A stretch of DNA of 41,120 bases from Candidatus Poribacteria bacterium (GTDB lineage Bacteria > Poribacteria > WGA-4E > WGA-3G), in NCBI GenBank assembly GCA_003635255.1, contig PYJC01000127.1, positions 1 through 41,120 on the forward strand. Direction: 5' to 3'. The position numbers and the translations under genes were made by a program. Positions within the stretch are counted from its first letter, which is position 1. Each line of letters starts with the position of its first letter. Shown one piece after another: positions 18,058 through 27,387 of the stretch. The notes under the pieces were generated by a model. It saw nothing but the letters and a program-made list of their open reading frames with translations, was not told the origin of the DNA and did not search any database.

Positions 18058-20336
18058 TTCCTCGCTTCAGGCGAACTTTTGAGTGTTTCCTCCCAATTCC
18101 AGACCAAGATTGTTCCATCCTGCCCAGCACTGACGAGGGTTTTTCCATCAGGTGAAAAGACCAACGTCTCTACTATTGAGGTGTGTCCATTGAGTGTGGT
18201 AATTTTTTCACCTGTTGTCATATCCCATAATTCGATGCTGCCGTTTCTAAGTCCTGCAAGGAGAACAGTATTATCAGGTGAGAACGCTAACGACTTGGTG
18301 CCGCGTGGGACATCTTTAAGACGGGGCTGCTTACTACTACCCAACAAACGGATTTTTTGTTCACTTCCGACGGCGAGCATCGTGCCATCTGAAGAGAATG
18401 CGAGTGTTGTAATAGAATCCCGATATATAACCGTAATGCTCATTTTAGCCGGATCTCTTTTTGTTGCTTTCTCCATATCCTGCCCTTGGAGGAAGGGAGC
18501 TAATTCAACGCCGGTTTCCGCGTCCCACATCTGAACCTTTCCACTCTCGGTTCCACTGACCAGTTTTTTCCCGTCTGGTGAGAATACTAAAGCAGCGATT
18601 TCGGGCATCTGGCGGAGTATCATCTCGCCTGGTGGAGGTGCCAAGTCACCATTTCTGTTGGCGTTGTGTTCATCTAAGACGGGTATGTCAAGACGGGTGC
18701 CAGTCTCAGTGTTCCATAAGTAAATTTTACCTTGTCCTCCGAATGCGACTGTTTTTTCATCAGGCGAAAAAGCCATGCTCGCGCCTACTGGGGTAACTCC
18801 AACATGCGTCTCATTTAATGTTGCTAACTCGTTTCCGGTACCGACATCTGTCAGACGGACCTGACGATCCGGCATCAAAGAGGAGGCAGCAGTCCCGCCT
18901 TGACCTGCACTAAAGAACATAGTCGCTTTTGCGCCGACGCTTGCGAGTTTTGTTCCGTCGGGTGAAAATACTGAACTTCGCAATAAATCCCGATGTCCAG
19001 TATTTTGGGAACCGGTTTTTTGCGATGTGTTCAGGTCCCAAAAGTTAATTATACCGTTAAATGCGACACTTACGAGTGTGGAACTGTCTTTAAGGAAGGA
19101 CACAGCCTTCACCCACTGGGTATGTTCAGTAATATTGATAGGTAGCAAATCTTTTGTTTCAGTGTTCCAAAACTTTATTATTCCATCCGCGCTTCCACTT
19201 GCGAGCGTGCTGCCATCGGGTGAAAACGATAGTGCGACAATCCCGTTTAGATGTCCAGTGAATGTTGCGATTAATTCACCAGTGTCTGTATTCCATAGAT
19301 TCACTGTTTTGTCTGTGCTTCCACTTGCGAGTGTTTTTCCGTCGGAAGAGAATGCTAATGCGTTTATCCATCCTGTATGTTTGTGTAAGATAGCCAATTC
19401 TTCGTTGGTGTCAGTATCCCATAATCGGACTGTTTTATCTTTGCTTCCACTTGCGAGTTTTGTTCCATCCGGCGAAAATTCCAAATCTAAAATGTGATTA
19501 TTTTTTTGTAATAAAAACGGCATATCTTCAGGTTTTGGTCCTATCACCCTTACAGGTGGGATACCCTTCTTCATCTGTAAAGGGCGGGGAGCCTTCACTT
19601 GGTCCTTCTCATCTGTTTCTATTTTCGGAACGACTGGGACAGCAGGGGGTATAGGTTTCTGAATGTTTGCTATTTCTGCTGTGATAGTGAATAATTTTTC
19701 ATTCGTCGTTGTGTCCCACAACTCAATTTTCCCCTCTTCTCCCCCAACGGCAAATTTATCGTCCGTGAGTGCATAAGGTTCAGGTGAAGGTCTTGACTTT
19801 ACGACTTCCCAAGAGCGTTCCTTGATATGCTTTACGTTTGCCTCACCAGTTTCAATATCTAACCTGCTGATTGAATCCCCCCAGTTTCCTAAAGTGACAA
19901 GCGTTTTCCCGTCTTCAGAGAATTGCAATACTGATGCAGCAGGAGGCCCATCAATAAGTTCCACTTTCTGACCAGTAGCAACTTCCCACAAACAGAATCC
20001 CTCATGAGATGTATATTTTCCACCGCTACTTGCGATGAATCTGCCATCCGGTGAAAAAGCGATGGACTGACACATACCACGGAACATGTCGATTTCTTTT
20101 CCTGTTTGAACATCATAAACCCATGTACCGATATCACTTCCGACAGCGATTTGCGTACCATCCGGCGAAAATTGAAGCGCGTTGATTCCGCCTTTTCCGA
20201 ATCGTCCTTTCGCTGCTTTGGGAAGTTCCCATTTTGTATAATTTTCGGTTGCTTCGTCTTTTTTTTCTTCCGCTGCGAGTACAACTGAGCCGATTAGCAG
20301 TGTAGATATCAATAGAAACCTATAAAACCCCTTCAT
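18054..20336 (-). CDS. Secreted WD40 protein, 14 repeats (two propellers)
   Basis: This 760-aa protein has a Sec signal peptide (hydrophobic LLISTLLIGSVVL, cleavage after about residue 22). The rest is 14 WD40-type repeats, most with FSPDG-x3-A/V-S/VGS...LWD/N-x-x-TG. Fourteen fits two seven-bladed propellers. Repeat by repeat it matches the neighbouring sigma-WD40 protein, beginning at the shared YTKWELPKAAK segment, so the two are tandem paralogues. Here a signal peptide replaces the sigma plus membrane segment. It is likely periplasmic or exported. WD40 propellers are interaction platforms and no enzyme motif is seen. Repeats 5-7 and 11-14 are the most regular; 3, 4, 9 and 12 are degenerate. 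It is 138 bp downstream of the sigma gene on the same strand, so possibly co-transcribed. Confidence 0.85.
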   Translation of the reverse strand: MKGFYRFLLISTLLIGSVVLAAEEKKDEATENYTKWELPKAAKGRFGKGGINALQFSPDGTQIAVGSDIGTWVYDVQTGKEIDMFRGMCQSIAFSPDGRFIASSGGKYTSHEGFCLWEVATGQKVELIDGPPAASVLQFSEDGKTLVTLGNWGDSISRLDIETGEANVKHIKERSWEVVKSRPSPEPYALTDDKFAVGGEEGKIELWDTTTNEKLFTITAEIANIQKPIPPAVPVVPKIETDEKDQVKAPRPLQMKKGIPPVRVIGPKPEDMPFLLQKNNHILDLEFSPDGTKLASGSKDKTVRLWDTDTNEELAILHKHTGWINALAFSSDGKTLASGSTDKTVNLWNTDTGELIATFTGHLNGIVALSFSPDGSTLASGSADGIIKFWNTETKDLLPINITEHTQWVKAVSFLKDSSTLVSVAFNGIINFWDLNTSQKTGSQNTGHRDLLRSSVFSPDGTKLASVGAKATMFFSAGQGGTAASSLMPDRQVRLTDVGTGNELATLNETHVGVTPVGASMAFSPDEKTVAFGGQGKIYLWNTETGTRLDIPVLDEHNANRNGDLAPPPGEMILRQMPEIAALVFSPDGKKLVSGTESGKVQMWDAETGVELAPFLQGQDMEKATKRDPAKMSITVIYRDSITTLAFSSDGTMLAVGSEQKIRLLGSSKQPRLKDVPRGTKSLAFSPDNTVLLAGLRNGSIELWDMTTGEKITTLNGHTSIVETLVFSPDGKTLVSAGQDGTILVWNWEETLKSSPEARN

Positions 20337-20474
20337 TATTCCCTCCGCTCGTGTTTTTGAATCAGAGATATTGTAGAAGGCGCATGCTTATGTTAGACGC
20401 ACACTATTGAATTAATTATACACTATTAAAGCGGAAGATTGCCAAGTAGATGAGGTCTATTTGGATAGTGTTGG

Positions 20475-23474
20475 TCACTGTTTTTCCGTGCCATAATCTT
20501 GTAGGATTTTATTCCAATCCCATAGAAGTATGGTTCCGTCTTGTCCGGTACTAACGAGTGTTTTTTCATCGGGTGAAAATACCAACGCCTCTACTGCTGA
20601 GATGTGTCCATTGAGCGTTGTAATTTTTTCGCCTGTTGTCAAATCCCATAACTCAATTCCGCCGTTTATAGATCCCGCGACGAGCACGGTATCATCAGGT
20701 GAAACCGCTAACGATTCGGTACCGTATGTTACATCTTTAAGGCGAGGCTGCTTACTGTTGCCCAACAACTGGATTTTTTGTTGACTTCCGACAGCCAGCA
20801 ATGCCCCATTTGAGGAGAACGCCAACGCTGTAATTGGATCTTCATATCTCACGGTAAGATTGCCGTGGTCTCCCTTATTGTCCGGCTCCTGTCCTGCGAG
20901 AAAGGGAGCTATCTCAACACCAGTTTCAGCATCCCACATCTGAACCTTTCCACCTATGGCTCCACTGACAAGTTTTTTGCCATCGGGTGAGAACATCAGA
21001 ACCGTGACTTCACTTAGCATTTGAGCCATCATGTGCTGATCGACCATCGCGTCATCACTGTTTTGTTCTGAGAGTGGGATACTAAGAACATTCCTCGTTT
21101 CCGTGTGCCATATACAAATTTCATCCGAACCATAGAAGGCTACCCTTTTTCCGTCAGGCGAGAAAGTCATACCTACTTTTTCATTTATTCCGCCAACTGT
21201 CTTTGTTAAGGTTGCTAATTCACGTCCTGTACGAACATCTGTCAGGCGGACCAGATGATCTGGCTCCCGCGTGGCGAGCATCTTACTGTAACCTATGTTG
21301 AGGAATGTAGCGGATTCTGCACCGGTGCTAACGAGTTTCGTTCCATCCAGTGAAAACGCTGAAGTCAATAAGAAATCCGGAGGGACTATCGTTTGGCCCC
21401 TAGTTTTTTGCGATGTCTTCAGGTCCCACAAGGTAATTACGCCGTTAAAGTCAACGCTGACGAGTGTAGAACTGTCTTCAAAGAAGGAGACGGTTTTCAC
21501 CCACTCTGTATGTGCTGTGAGACGTATTGGTAACAATGTTCTGGTAGTTGTGTTCCAAAACTGGATTGTACCATCCGTACTTCCGCTTGCGAGGGTTCGT
21601 CCGTCTGGTGAAAATGCAAGTGCTGCAATACCCCTAATATGCTCGGTGAGCGTCGCGAGATGTGCGCCAGTCGCAGTATCCCATAGCTGGACGGTTTTAT
21701 CAGTGCTCCCGCTTGCGAGCATTTTTCCGTCTGGTGAGAATGCTAAAGCATTTGTCGAACCTGTATGTTTTCGGAGGGTAACCAATTCATCGTTGGTGTC
21801 AGTATCCCATAATCGGACTGTTTTATCCTCACTTCCACTGGCGAGTTTCGTTCCATCCGGTGAAAATGCTAAAGCTAACACAGAAGAGATAGAGGTGCCG
21901 TCTACAAACTCCCACCGAATCTCTCCTGCTGGCGGAACCTCCTCATTTGCTGCCAATGGTAACCGTTCCTGAATGCTGCCTATATGTCCGCTGAGGGTAG
22001 ATAACTTTTTACCTGTCATTGTGTTTCCCAGTTCGATCTTCCCGTTTTTCCTACCCACTGCAAATGTATCCGCTGTGAGGGCGTAAGATTGAGACGAATC
22101 TGTTCTCTTCACCATTTCTTTCATTTTCTTCTCATTCGCCTCACCTGTTTCAACATCTAATCTGTCGATGGTGTCTTTCCAGTTACCCAAACTTATGACT
22201 GTCTTGCTATCTTCGGAGAAATGCAATGCCATGGCAGGAAAAATCTTCTCAATGTGTGACATTTTCTGACCGGTGGCTATCTCCCACAACTGAAGTCCAG
22301 GGGGGCCTCCGTTACTTGCGATGAAGCGTCCATCAGGTGAAAAAGCGATGGCCTGACATAGACCAGGGAACATATTAATCTCTTTTCCAGTTTCCACATC
22401 GTATAGCCACAAACCGATGTTACTTCCAACAGCGATTTGTGTGCCATCTGGCGAGAATTGCATCACATTAATGCCACCTTTTCCGAGCCTCGCTTTCGCC
22501 GCTTTGGGGAGTTCCCATTTTGTATAATCATCAACAATTTCATCGGTGTGTGCTTCTGAAACGAGTTCATGTGCCTCGTTAGGTGTTTGTTCGGATTTGC
22601 TACTCTTGTTAGGGGTGTTGGTGTTTCCTATCTGCGTACGTACATCCGGTTTTGATGCGACGTTCAGCACGATGGGAGCCTCAATAAGTTCAACTGTCAT
22701 CTCCGATTCGGCATTGAGACTATAGGGTTGCTGGAAACGGATAGCGTGTGGTTGGTTTCCAATGCCCAACATTAGCAGCACCACGGCAACCGTGGAGGCA
22801 GCAATAGTCCACGGTATGAAAGGTTTACCACCGGACGGGGCAGCGGGTTTAATGCGTGCAATCTCTTGCATGATATTCTCGGTGAGATTCGGCGTAATTT
22901 TGAAGTTTTCTAAAGCCTCTCTGATCATCGGTTCTTCTTTTTTCAGACGCTGCTGTGCGCGGCGGAGGCGACTCTTAATCGTATTTTTCGATACACCTAA
23001 AAACGCACCAATCTCCGTGCATGTCATCTCGCCGAAGTAGTGCAGGGTCATGATGGTACGTTCACTGTCTTGGAGTTTCGCAAGCAATTTCTTGACGACA
23101 TCGCGTTGTGCTTCTGCGGTTGTGCGCTCGTTTTCCGCAACGACAAATTCTGAATACTTCTCTTTTTGCAACTGCTCGTCGAATTGCTCTAATGGCCGTG
23201 TCCACAACCGCTTCTTACGGAGCCAAGAACTACACCGGTTCGCTGCGATGACATAAAGCCAACTATCAAACCGCTGCGGCTCTTTGAGTGTCGCAAGTTT
23301 CTTGTATGCTTTCAGAAAAGTATCCTGTGTAATCTCCTCGGCAATGTGGAAGTCACCGATTTTCCGCCATGCCAGCGCGTGTACCTGCTTCTGGTATTTT
23401 TTCACCAGCATGGAGAAGGCATCATCATCACCTTCAAGTACGCGTTGGATGAGTTCAACATCGTTGTTTTTCAT
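20475..23474 (-). CDS. ECF sigma factor fused to TM helix and 14 WD40 repeats
   Basis: In this 999-aa fusion, residues 5-90 are sigma70 region 2 (ITQDTFLKAYKKL, then FDSWLYVIAANRC). Residues 122-180 are region 4 with an intact helix-turn-helix (TCTEIGAFLGVSKNTIKSRL). Residues 220-239 (IPWTIAASTVAVVLLMLGIG) are one membrane helix, preceded by a basic stretch, which predicts N-terminus in and C-terminus out. After a polar linker, 14 WD40 repeats run from about residue 325 to the end, enough for two seven-bladed propellers in the periplasm. Architecture implies a membrane-tethered sigma factor sensing through its own propellers. No separate anti-sigma gene is adjacent. The start follows a GGGGAG Shine-Dalgarno (minus strand). 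How sigma would be freed (proteolysis or conformational change) is unknown. Confidence 0.9.
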   Translation of the reverse strand: MKNNDVELIQRVLEGDDDAFSMLVKKYQKQVHALAWRKIGDFHIAEEITQDTFLKAYKKLATLKEPQRFDSWLYVIAANRCSSWLRKKRLWTRPLEQFDEQLQKEKYSEFVVAENERTTAEAQRDVVKKLLAKLQDSERTIMTLHYFGEMTCTEIGAFLGVSKNTIKSRLRRAQQRLKKEEPMIREALENFKITPNLTENIMQEIARIKPAAPSGGKPFIPWTIAASTVAVVLLMLGIGNQPHAIRFQQPYSLNAESEMTVELIEAPIVLNVASKPDVRTQIGNTNTPNKSSKSEQTPNEAHELVSEAHTDEIVDDYTKWELPKAAKARLGKGGINVMQFSPDGTQIAVGSNIGLWLYDVETGKEINMFPGLCQAIAFSPDGRFIASNGGPPGLQLWEIATGQKMSHIEKIFPAMALHFSEDSKTVISLGNWKDTIDRLDVETGEANEKKMKEMVKRTDSSQSYALTADTFAVGRKNGKIELGNTMTGKKLSTLSGHIGSIQERLPLAANEEVPPAGEIRWEFVDGTSISSVLALAFSPDGTKLASGSEDKTVRLWDTDTNDELVTLRKHTGSTNALAFSPDGKMLASGSTDKTVQLWDTATGAHLATLTEHIRGIAALAFSPDGRTLASGSTDGTIQFWNTTTRTLLPIRLTAHTEWVKTVSFFEDSSTLVSVDFNGVITLWDLKTSQKTRGQTIVPPDFLLTSAFSLDGTKLVSTGAESATFLNIGYSKMLATREPDHLVRLTDVRTGRELATLTKTVGGINEKVGMTFSPDGKRVAFYGSDEICIWHTETRNVLSIPLSEQNSDDAMVDQHMMAQMLSEVTVLMFSPDGKKLVSGAIGGKVQMWDAETGVEIAPFLAGQEPDNKGDHGNLTVRYEDPITALAFSSNGALLAVGSQQKIQLLGNSKQPRLKDVTYGTESLAVSPDDTVLVAGSINGGIELWDLTTGEKITTLNGHISAVEALVFSPDEKTLVSTGQDGTILLWDWNKILQDYGTEKQ

Positions 23475-23619
23475 TAGTCATCTCCCCAAAAAAGGATAGT
23501 TTCCGCGATGTGCTTTCATATCTGGTGACGCTGTTTAGGAGTGAAGCGGGTGCATAATTCTAAAAAAATAAACATCTGCTGAGTAGGTGCTTTGTAACTG
23601 GCAACCATCCCTCTAACAA

Positions 23620-24786
23620 TCATTTTTTTTGCAGTAACATTGGAGATGTGAGGTCCCAGAGTCGGACTGTGCTATCGTAACTCCCACTTGCGAGTGTTAC
23701 GCCGTCCGGACTGAAAGCGACACTCTTGACAGGTGCTGTGTGCCCTGTGAGGGTTGCGATATGCTCACCGGTGGCAATATTCCAGAGGCGGATTGTCTTG
23801 TCGTGACTCCCACTTGCGAGCGTTAATCCATCCGGGCTGAAGGCGACACTCCACACCGTAAGCGTATGTCCAGTGAGCACTTTCAATTGCTGTCCTGTAG
23901 TCGTATCCCAGAGTCGGATGGTGTGGTCCCAACTGCCACTTGCAAGTGTTTGACCATCCGGACTGAAGTCAACGCTGAAGACCCAATTCGTGTGTCCAAT
24001 AAGCGTTTTTAATTTTTCACCTGTGGCAATATCCCATAAGCGGATCGTGTTTCCTGCATTGCCACTTGCTAACGTTTTTCCGTCACTACTGAAATCGACA
24101 CTGAAGACATTCTCCGTAGCCTCGGTAAGCGTTTTCAGTTTCTTGCCCGTTCCCACGTCCCATAGATACAGATTGCCGTCCTCACTTCCGCTTGCGAGTA
24201 TCTTGCTATCAGCACTGAAAGCGACGGTATTGACCCAATGCAAAGCATTCGGTGCATTTTCCTTCATGAATCTGAGGTTCTCGCCGGTGGCAGCGTCCCA
24301 AAGGCAAATAACTTCACCTTCATTGATCCCGCCTGCAATTATCCGTCCATCTGGACTGAAAGCGATACTGTTGATATCCGCAGTGAAGTTTCCCTGAAAA
24401 GCCACCCAGAAATTTTGCTCCATCTCTATTTCCAGTCCTGTAACAGCATTCCAGAGTCGAACGGTATTCTCCCTGTCGCTTGCGACTATCGAACCGTCAG
24501 GGCTGAACGCGACACTGTGAACCCCTCTCCTGATGGCTAAGTCAATCGTGATGTGAGACATATCTGGGGCGGAAGTTGGCTCCATAGTGGACTTCTCCTT
24601 CTGGATCGGATTTTCAGATTTCACCGACATCATCTCAGCACCGATGCCTAACATTAAAAGCACTATAATTGCTATAGGGACGACGATGGTTTCCCACGGT
24701 GCTGATAGAAACCGATTTCCACTGGATGGTGCAATTGGTTTGATACGAGGGACCTTACGCATGATATTTTCTCTGAAATTCGGCAC
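23620..24786 (-). CDS. Membrane-anchored WD40 protein, 5'-truncated sigma-WD40 relative
   Basis: The frame opens with GTG at 24786, or ATG at 24762. Residues 1-20 (PNFRENIM...RIKPIAPSS) match the linker before the TM of the sigma-WD40 protein. A membrane helix follows (IVVPIAIIVLLMLGIG), then exactly seven well-kept WD40 repeats, a full single propeller. Upstream of the GTG the same frame continues as YALNNFWVV, still aligning with the sigma protein (EALENFKIT), before homology stops at about 24810 and a TGA (24841-24843) closes the frame. So the sigma domain has been lost. No good Shine-Dalgarno precedes GTG or ATG. It may be a decaying gene or a reused membrane propeller. It starts 54 bp after the anmK stop codon, on the same strand. 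Confidence 0.75.
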   Translation of the reverse strand: MPNFRENIMRKVPRIKPIAPSSGNRFLSAPWETIVVPIAIIVLLMLGIGAEMMSVKSENPIQKEKSTMEPTSAPDMSHITIDLAIRRGVHSVAFSPDGSIVASDRENTVRLWNAVTGLEIEMEQNFWVAFQGNFTADINSIAFSPDGRIIAGGINEGEVICLWDAATGENLRFMKENAPNALHWVNTVAFSADSKILASGSEDGNLYLWDVGTGKKLKTLTEATENVFSVDFSSDGKTLASGNAGNTIRLWDIATGEKLKTLIGHTNWVFSVDFSPDGQTLASGSWDHTIRLWDTTTGQQLKVLTGHTLTVWSVAFSPDGLTLASGSHDKTIRLWNIATGEHIATLTGHTAPVKSVAFSPDGVTLASGSYDSTVRLWDLTSPMLLQKK

Positions 24787-24840
24787 GACCCAGAAATTGT
24801 TTAAAGCATAGGATTTTGCTGACTGCTGATAGCCAATGAA

Positions 24841-26040
24841 TCACGGACACACGAACTTGCCTAGAATTTTCCGAACAGATGCCCCCGTCGCTGACGGCAG
24901 GTTCCCAGCGTTTCCGTGGAGTGTCTCATTCGCCAGAATCGCGAAAGCAATCGCCTCCTTCGCATCCGCTGAGATACCGAAACTGTCCACAGATTCAACC
25001 GCTGTATTAGCTAATACTTCGCTAAGCTGTCGCATGATTGTCTGATTGTGGACCCCACCACCGCTCACATAAAGCGTGTCTATCGGATTTCGTCCTGTTA
25101 TGAATCGTTCGATGTAGTCAGCAATCGTCTGGACTGTCAGTTCGGTCAACGTCCCGAGGCAGTCGTTATCCAAAAGTTCATGCTTACGGCAAGCCGCCAA
25201 ACACTCTATCGCATAAGTGTGTCCAAACATCTCACGTCCAGTGGTTTTCGGAGGAGATAGTTGGAAAAATGGGTGCTTTAACCATTCATCGATGAGCGGC
25301 TGGTGTGGCGTACCCTGTGCGGCGCGCCTGCCATCTTTATCGTAGTGTTCCTCCCCCTCTGTGATTTCTGTTACGACCGCATCAATACACATATTGCCGG
25401 GACCTGTATCCGCCGCGCAGACGGAATCAAATGTTCCATTCGCCGGAAGCACCGTGAGATTCGCAATTCCGCCGATGTTCAGGAGTCCGACTGTTTTCTC
25501 ACTGTCACGGAACAACAGATAATCCGGGTATGAGACCAACGGCGCGCCTTGCCCGCCTGCTGCCATATCTGCGACGCGAAAATCCGCTATCGTCGGAATC
25601 CCAGTTTCGTGCGCGATGATTGCAGGCTCGCCAACTTGTAGCGTTGAGGGATAACGAGAATCGTTACAATCAGCACTTGCGTCCTTTGGCAGGTGGTGAA
25701 TCGTTTGCCCGTGTGAGCCAATGAGGTCAATGTCGTTGGCACGCATTCCACTTTTTTGTAGAATATGCTTTACCGCCTCGGCGAAAAGGTGTCCAATATA
25801 GAAATTCATCTCGCAGATGGCATCGACGCGACCGGTATCGGGCTGACAAAGCGCAAGGATACGTTGTGGCACACTGGTTGGAAAGCGGAAAGTCTCAAAA
25901 GCGATGAGGTCCACTTCTGTTTCTAAGCCGTGTCCAGTAACTTCAACGATCGCAGCATCAATGCCATCAACGGACGTACCGGACATTAAACCGATCACAA
26001 GTTTTTTATCTTTTTTAAGAAGTTCAATAAATTCTTGCAT
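24841..26040 (-). CDS. anmK: Anhydro-N-acetylmuramic acid kinase
   Basis: AnmK (399 aa) phosphorylates and opens 1,6-anhydroMurNAc to MurNAc-6-phosphate during peptidoglycan recycling in the cytosol. Family motifs are clear: GLMSGTSVDGIDAA at residues 17-30, GSHGQTIHH, DTGPGNMCIDA and a C-terminal GGGVHNQTI. I start at the ATG at 26040, which lies 8 bp after the namZ stop and follows an AGGAA Shine-Dalgarno overlapping that stop. The longer frame reaching to 26163 only reads through namZ. Tight spacing means co-transcription with namZ. The product of NamZ is MurNAc rather than anhydroMurNAc, so the supply of anhydro sugar must come from lytic transglycosylases elsewhere. Confidence 0.92.
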   Translation of the reverse strand: MQEFIELLKKDKKLVIGLMSGTSVDGIDAAIVEVTGHGLETEVDLIAFETFRFPTSVPQRILALCQPDTGRVDAICEMNFYIGHLFAEAVKHILQKSGMRANDIDLIGSHGQTIHHLPKDASADCNDSRYPSTLQVGEPAIIAHETGIPTIADFRVADMAAGGQGAPLVSYPDYLLFRDSEKTVGLLNIGGIANLTVLPANGTFDSVCAADTGPGNMCIDAVVTEITEGEEHYDKDGRRAAQGTPHQPLIDEWLKHPFFQLSPPKTTGREMFGHTYAIECLAACRKHELLDNDCLGTLTELTVQTIADYIERFITGRNPIDTLYVSGGGVHNQTIMRQLSEVLANTAVESVDSFGISADAKEAIAFAILANETLHGNAGNLPSATGASVRKILGKFVCP

Positions 26041-26048
26041 CTGTGTTC

Positions 26049-27233
26049 CTAAGCATAGGCGTGATACTGTGTTGCTGTGTCGCACCACGTCTGAAGTTCT
26101 GGCACCCAGCGCGCCTGAATTGTATCCACCGATTCCCCATTTAACAGCGCATCTCGAAGCCAACTGTTTCCTGCTAATCTATCAAAATGTGCCGGTAAGA
26201 AGACAAAATGATCGCTGTATTCGGTGGTTAAAACGGACAACATCTGGAGGGTTGTTTCTATCGGGCGGAAACGTTCTCTATCGGTAATGTGGATTGCGAC
26301 ACCGCCGCACGCCTGTTTCGCGTGCTTTGTGGTTTCAGCGACTGGTGCAGGTGTAAAAACAACCGGACGGAACCGAACCCCCGGCAGTTGACGGTTATTC
26401 AGAAGTTCTGCCCACCTTTCGCCATCGCACCAGGGCGCGCCTATATATTCAAACGGCTTTGTCGTTCCGCGTCCCTCGCTCATGTTTGTGCCTTCAAACA
26501 GGCACACCCCCGGATAAAGCACTGCCGTTGTGAGTGTCGGCATATTCGGCGACGGCGGCACCCATTGCAAGCCTGTGTCATCGAACCACATCTCTCGTTT
26601 GTATCCCTGCATCCATGCGACCTTTAGTTGGCATGATGGCACGCGTTCCGCCTTCAACAACATCGCCAATTCTCCGATCGTCAACCCGTAACGCGTTGGA
26701 ATCCTATGTATCCCAACGAACGATTCAGAACCACTTTCCAGCACGGGGCCTGCTATAGTATTGCACGCAATTGGATTCGGTCGATCGGCAACAATAAACG
26801 CAATGCCGCAAGCGTCGGCTGCTTCCATTCCATATAGCATCGTCGAAATATAGGTGTAGTAGCGCGCACCGACATCCTGCATGTCGTAGATAAGCAGATC
26901 TATGCCTTCGAGTTGTTCCCGTGTCGGACGCATCGATTGTCCATATAGACTGAAAATTGGCACGCTTAATAGATTACTATCAGGGCAGTCTACACTCTTG
27001 ACAGCGATACCGTCTTGGACTGCCCCCCAGAGTCCATGCTCTGGCGAAAAAATCGCGGAAAGTTCACATTCTGGTGTTTCAGCGAAAAGCCGATAGTTGC
27101 TTTGTAGCGTAGCATCGACCCCTGTATGGTTTGTTATGAGTCCGATTGACTTTCCTCGAATCCAATCGCTTTTCTCGCTGAGCAAAACGCTCAACCCTAA
27201 TTCTGTTTGTTGTGATCTTGCCGGAACATCCAT
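26049..27233 (-). CDS. namZ: Exo-beta-N-acetylmuramidase NamZ (DUF1343)
   Basis: This DUF1343-family enzyme (394 aa) is known from Bacillus subtilis NamZ (YbbC) to release MurNAc from the non-reducing ends of peptidoglycan fragments. Characteristic segments are GLITNHTGVD, FSPEHGLWG, DLLIYDMQDVGARYYTY, PTRYGLTIGELA and LFEGTNMSEGRGTTKPFE. Length is typical for the catalytic core. No signal peptide is evident at the chosen Met, unlike secreted homologues, so it may act in the cytosol or be exported in an unseen way. It is the middle gene of serine hydrolase-namZ-anmK, echoing the Bacillus cluster in which ybbE (beta-lactamase-like) lies next to ybbC. Confidence 0.9.
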   Translation of the reverse strand: MDVPARSQQTELGLSVLLSEKSDWIRGKSIGLITNHTGVDATLQSNYRLFAETPECELSAIFSPEHGLWGAVQDGIAVKSVDCPDSNLLSVPIFSLYGQSMRPTREQLEGIDLLIYDMQDVGARYYTYISTMLYGMEAADACGIAFIVADRPNPIACNTIAGPVLESGSESFVGIHRIPTRYGLTIGELAMLLKAERVPSCQLKVAWMQGYKREMWFDDTGLQWVPPSPNMPTLTTAVLYPGVCLFEGTNMSEGRGTTKPFEYIGAPWCDGERWAELLNNRQLPGVRFRPVVFTPAPVAETTKHAKQACGGVAIHITDRERFRPIETTLQMLSVLTTEYSDHFVFLPAHFDRLAGNSWLRDALLNGESVDTIQARWVPELQTWCDTATQYHAYA

Positions 27234-27270
27234 CTTTTCGTTTTTTTATCGTTATCGGTTAACGATTTTC

Positions 27271-27387
27271 AGTTTTAGTAGTTATGAGTTGTTAGTTGTT
27301 AGTTAAAGAGGGTTTCTGTGGTGGATACAGTCAACCTGAATGCGACAGGTTACCGAACTCTTAACTTATAACTTATAACTAAAAACT
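27271..27387. repeat. Imperfect inverted-repeat element of GTTATNAGTT units
   Basis: The left arm (27271-27311) is AGTTTTAGTAGTTATGAG followed by TTGTTAGTTG units. The right arm (about 27357-27387) is its approximate reverse complement (CTTAACTTATAACTTATAAC). The arms flank 45 bp of unique sequence. It fills the gap between namZ and the serine hydrolase. The last few codons and the TAA stop of the serine hydrolase lie in the right arm. Confidence 0.65.

Noticed and set aside
23475..23619. GGAAAC upstream of the sigma-WD40 gene as an ECF -35 autoregulatory site
   Set aside because: No -10 fits at proper spacing without removing the Shine-Dalgarno from the transcript.
24787..26163. anmK and the downstream WD40 frame are in the same phase, separated only by TGA
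   Set aside because: anmK ends at its normal length and the sequence after the TGA is repeat-like, so stop read-through to make a fusion is not supported.
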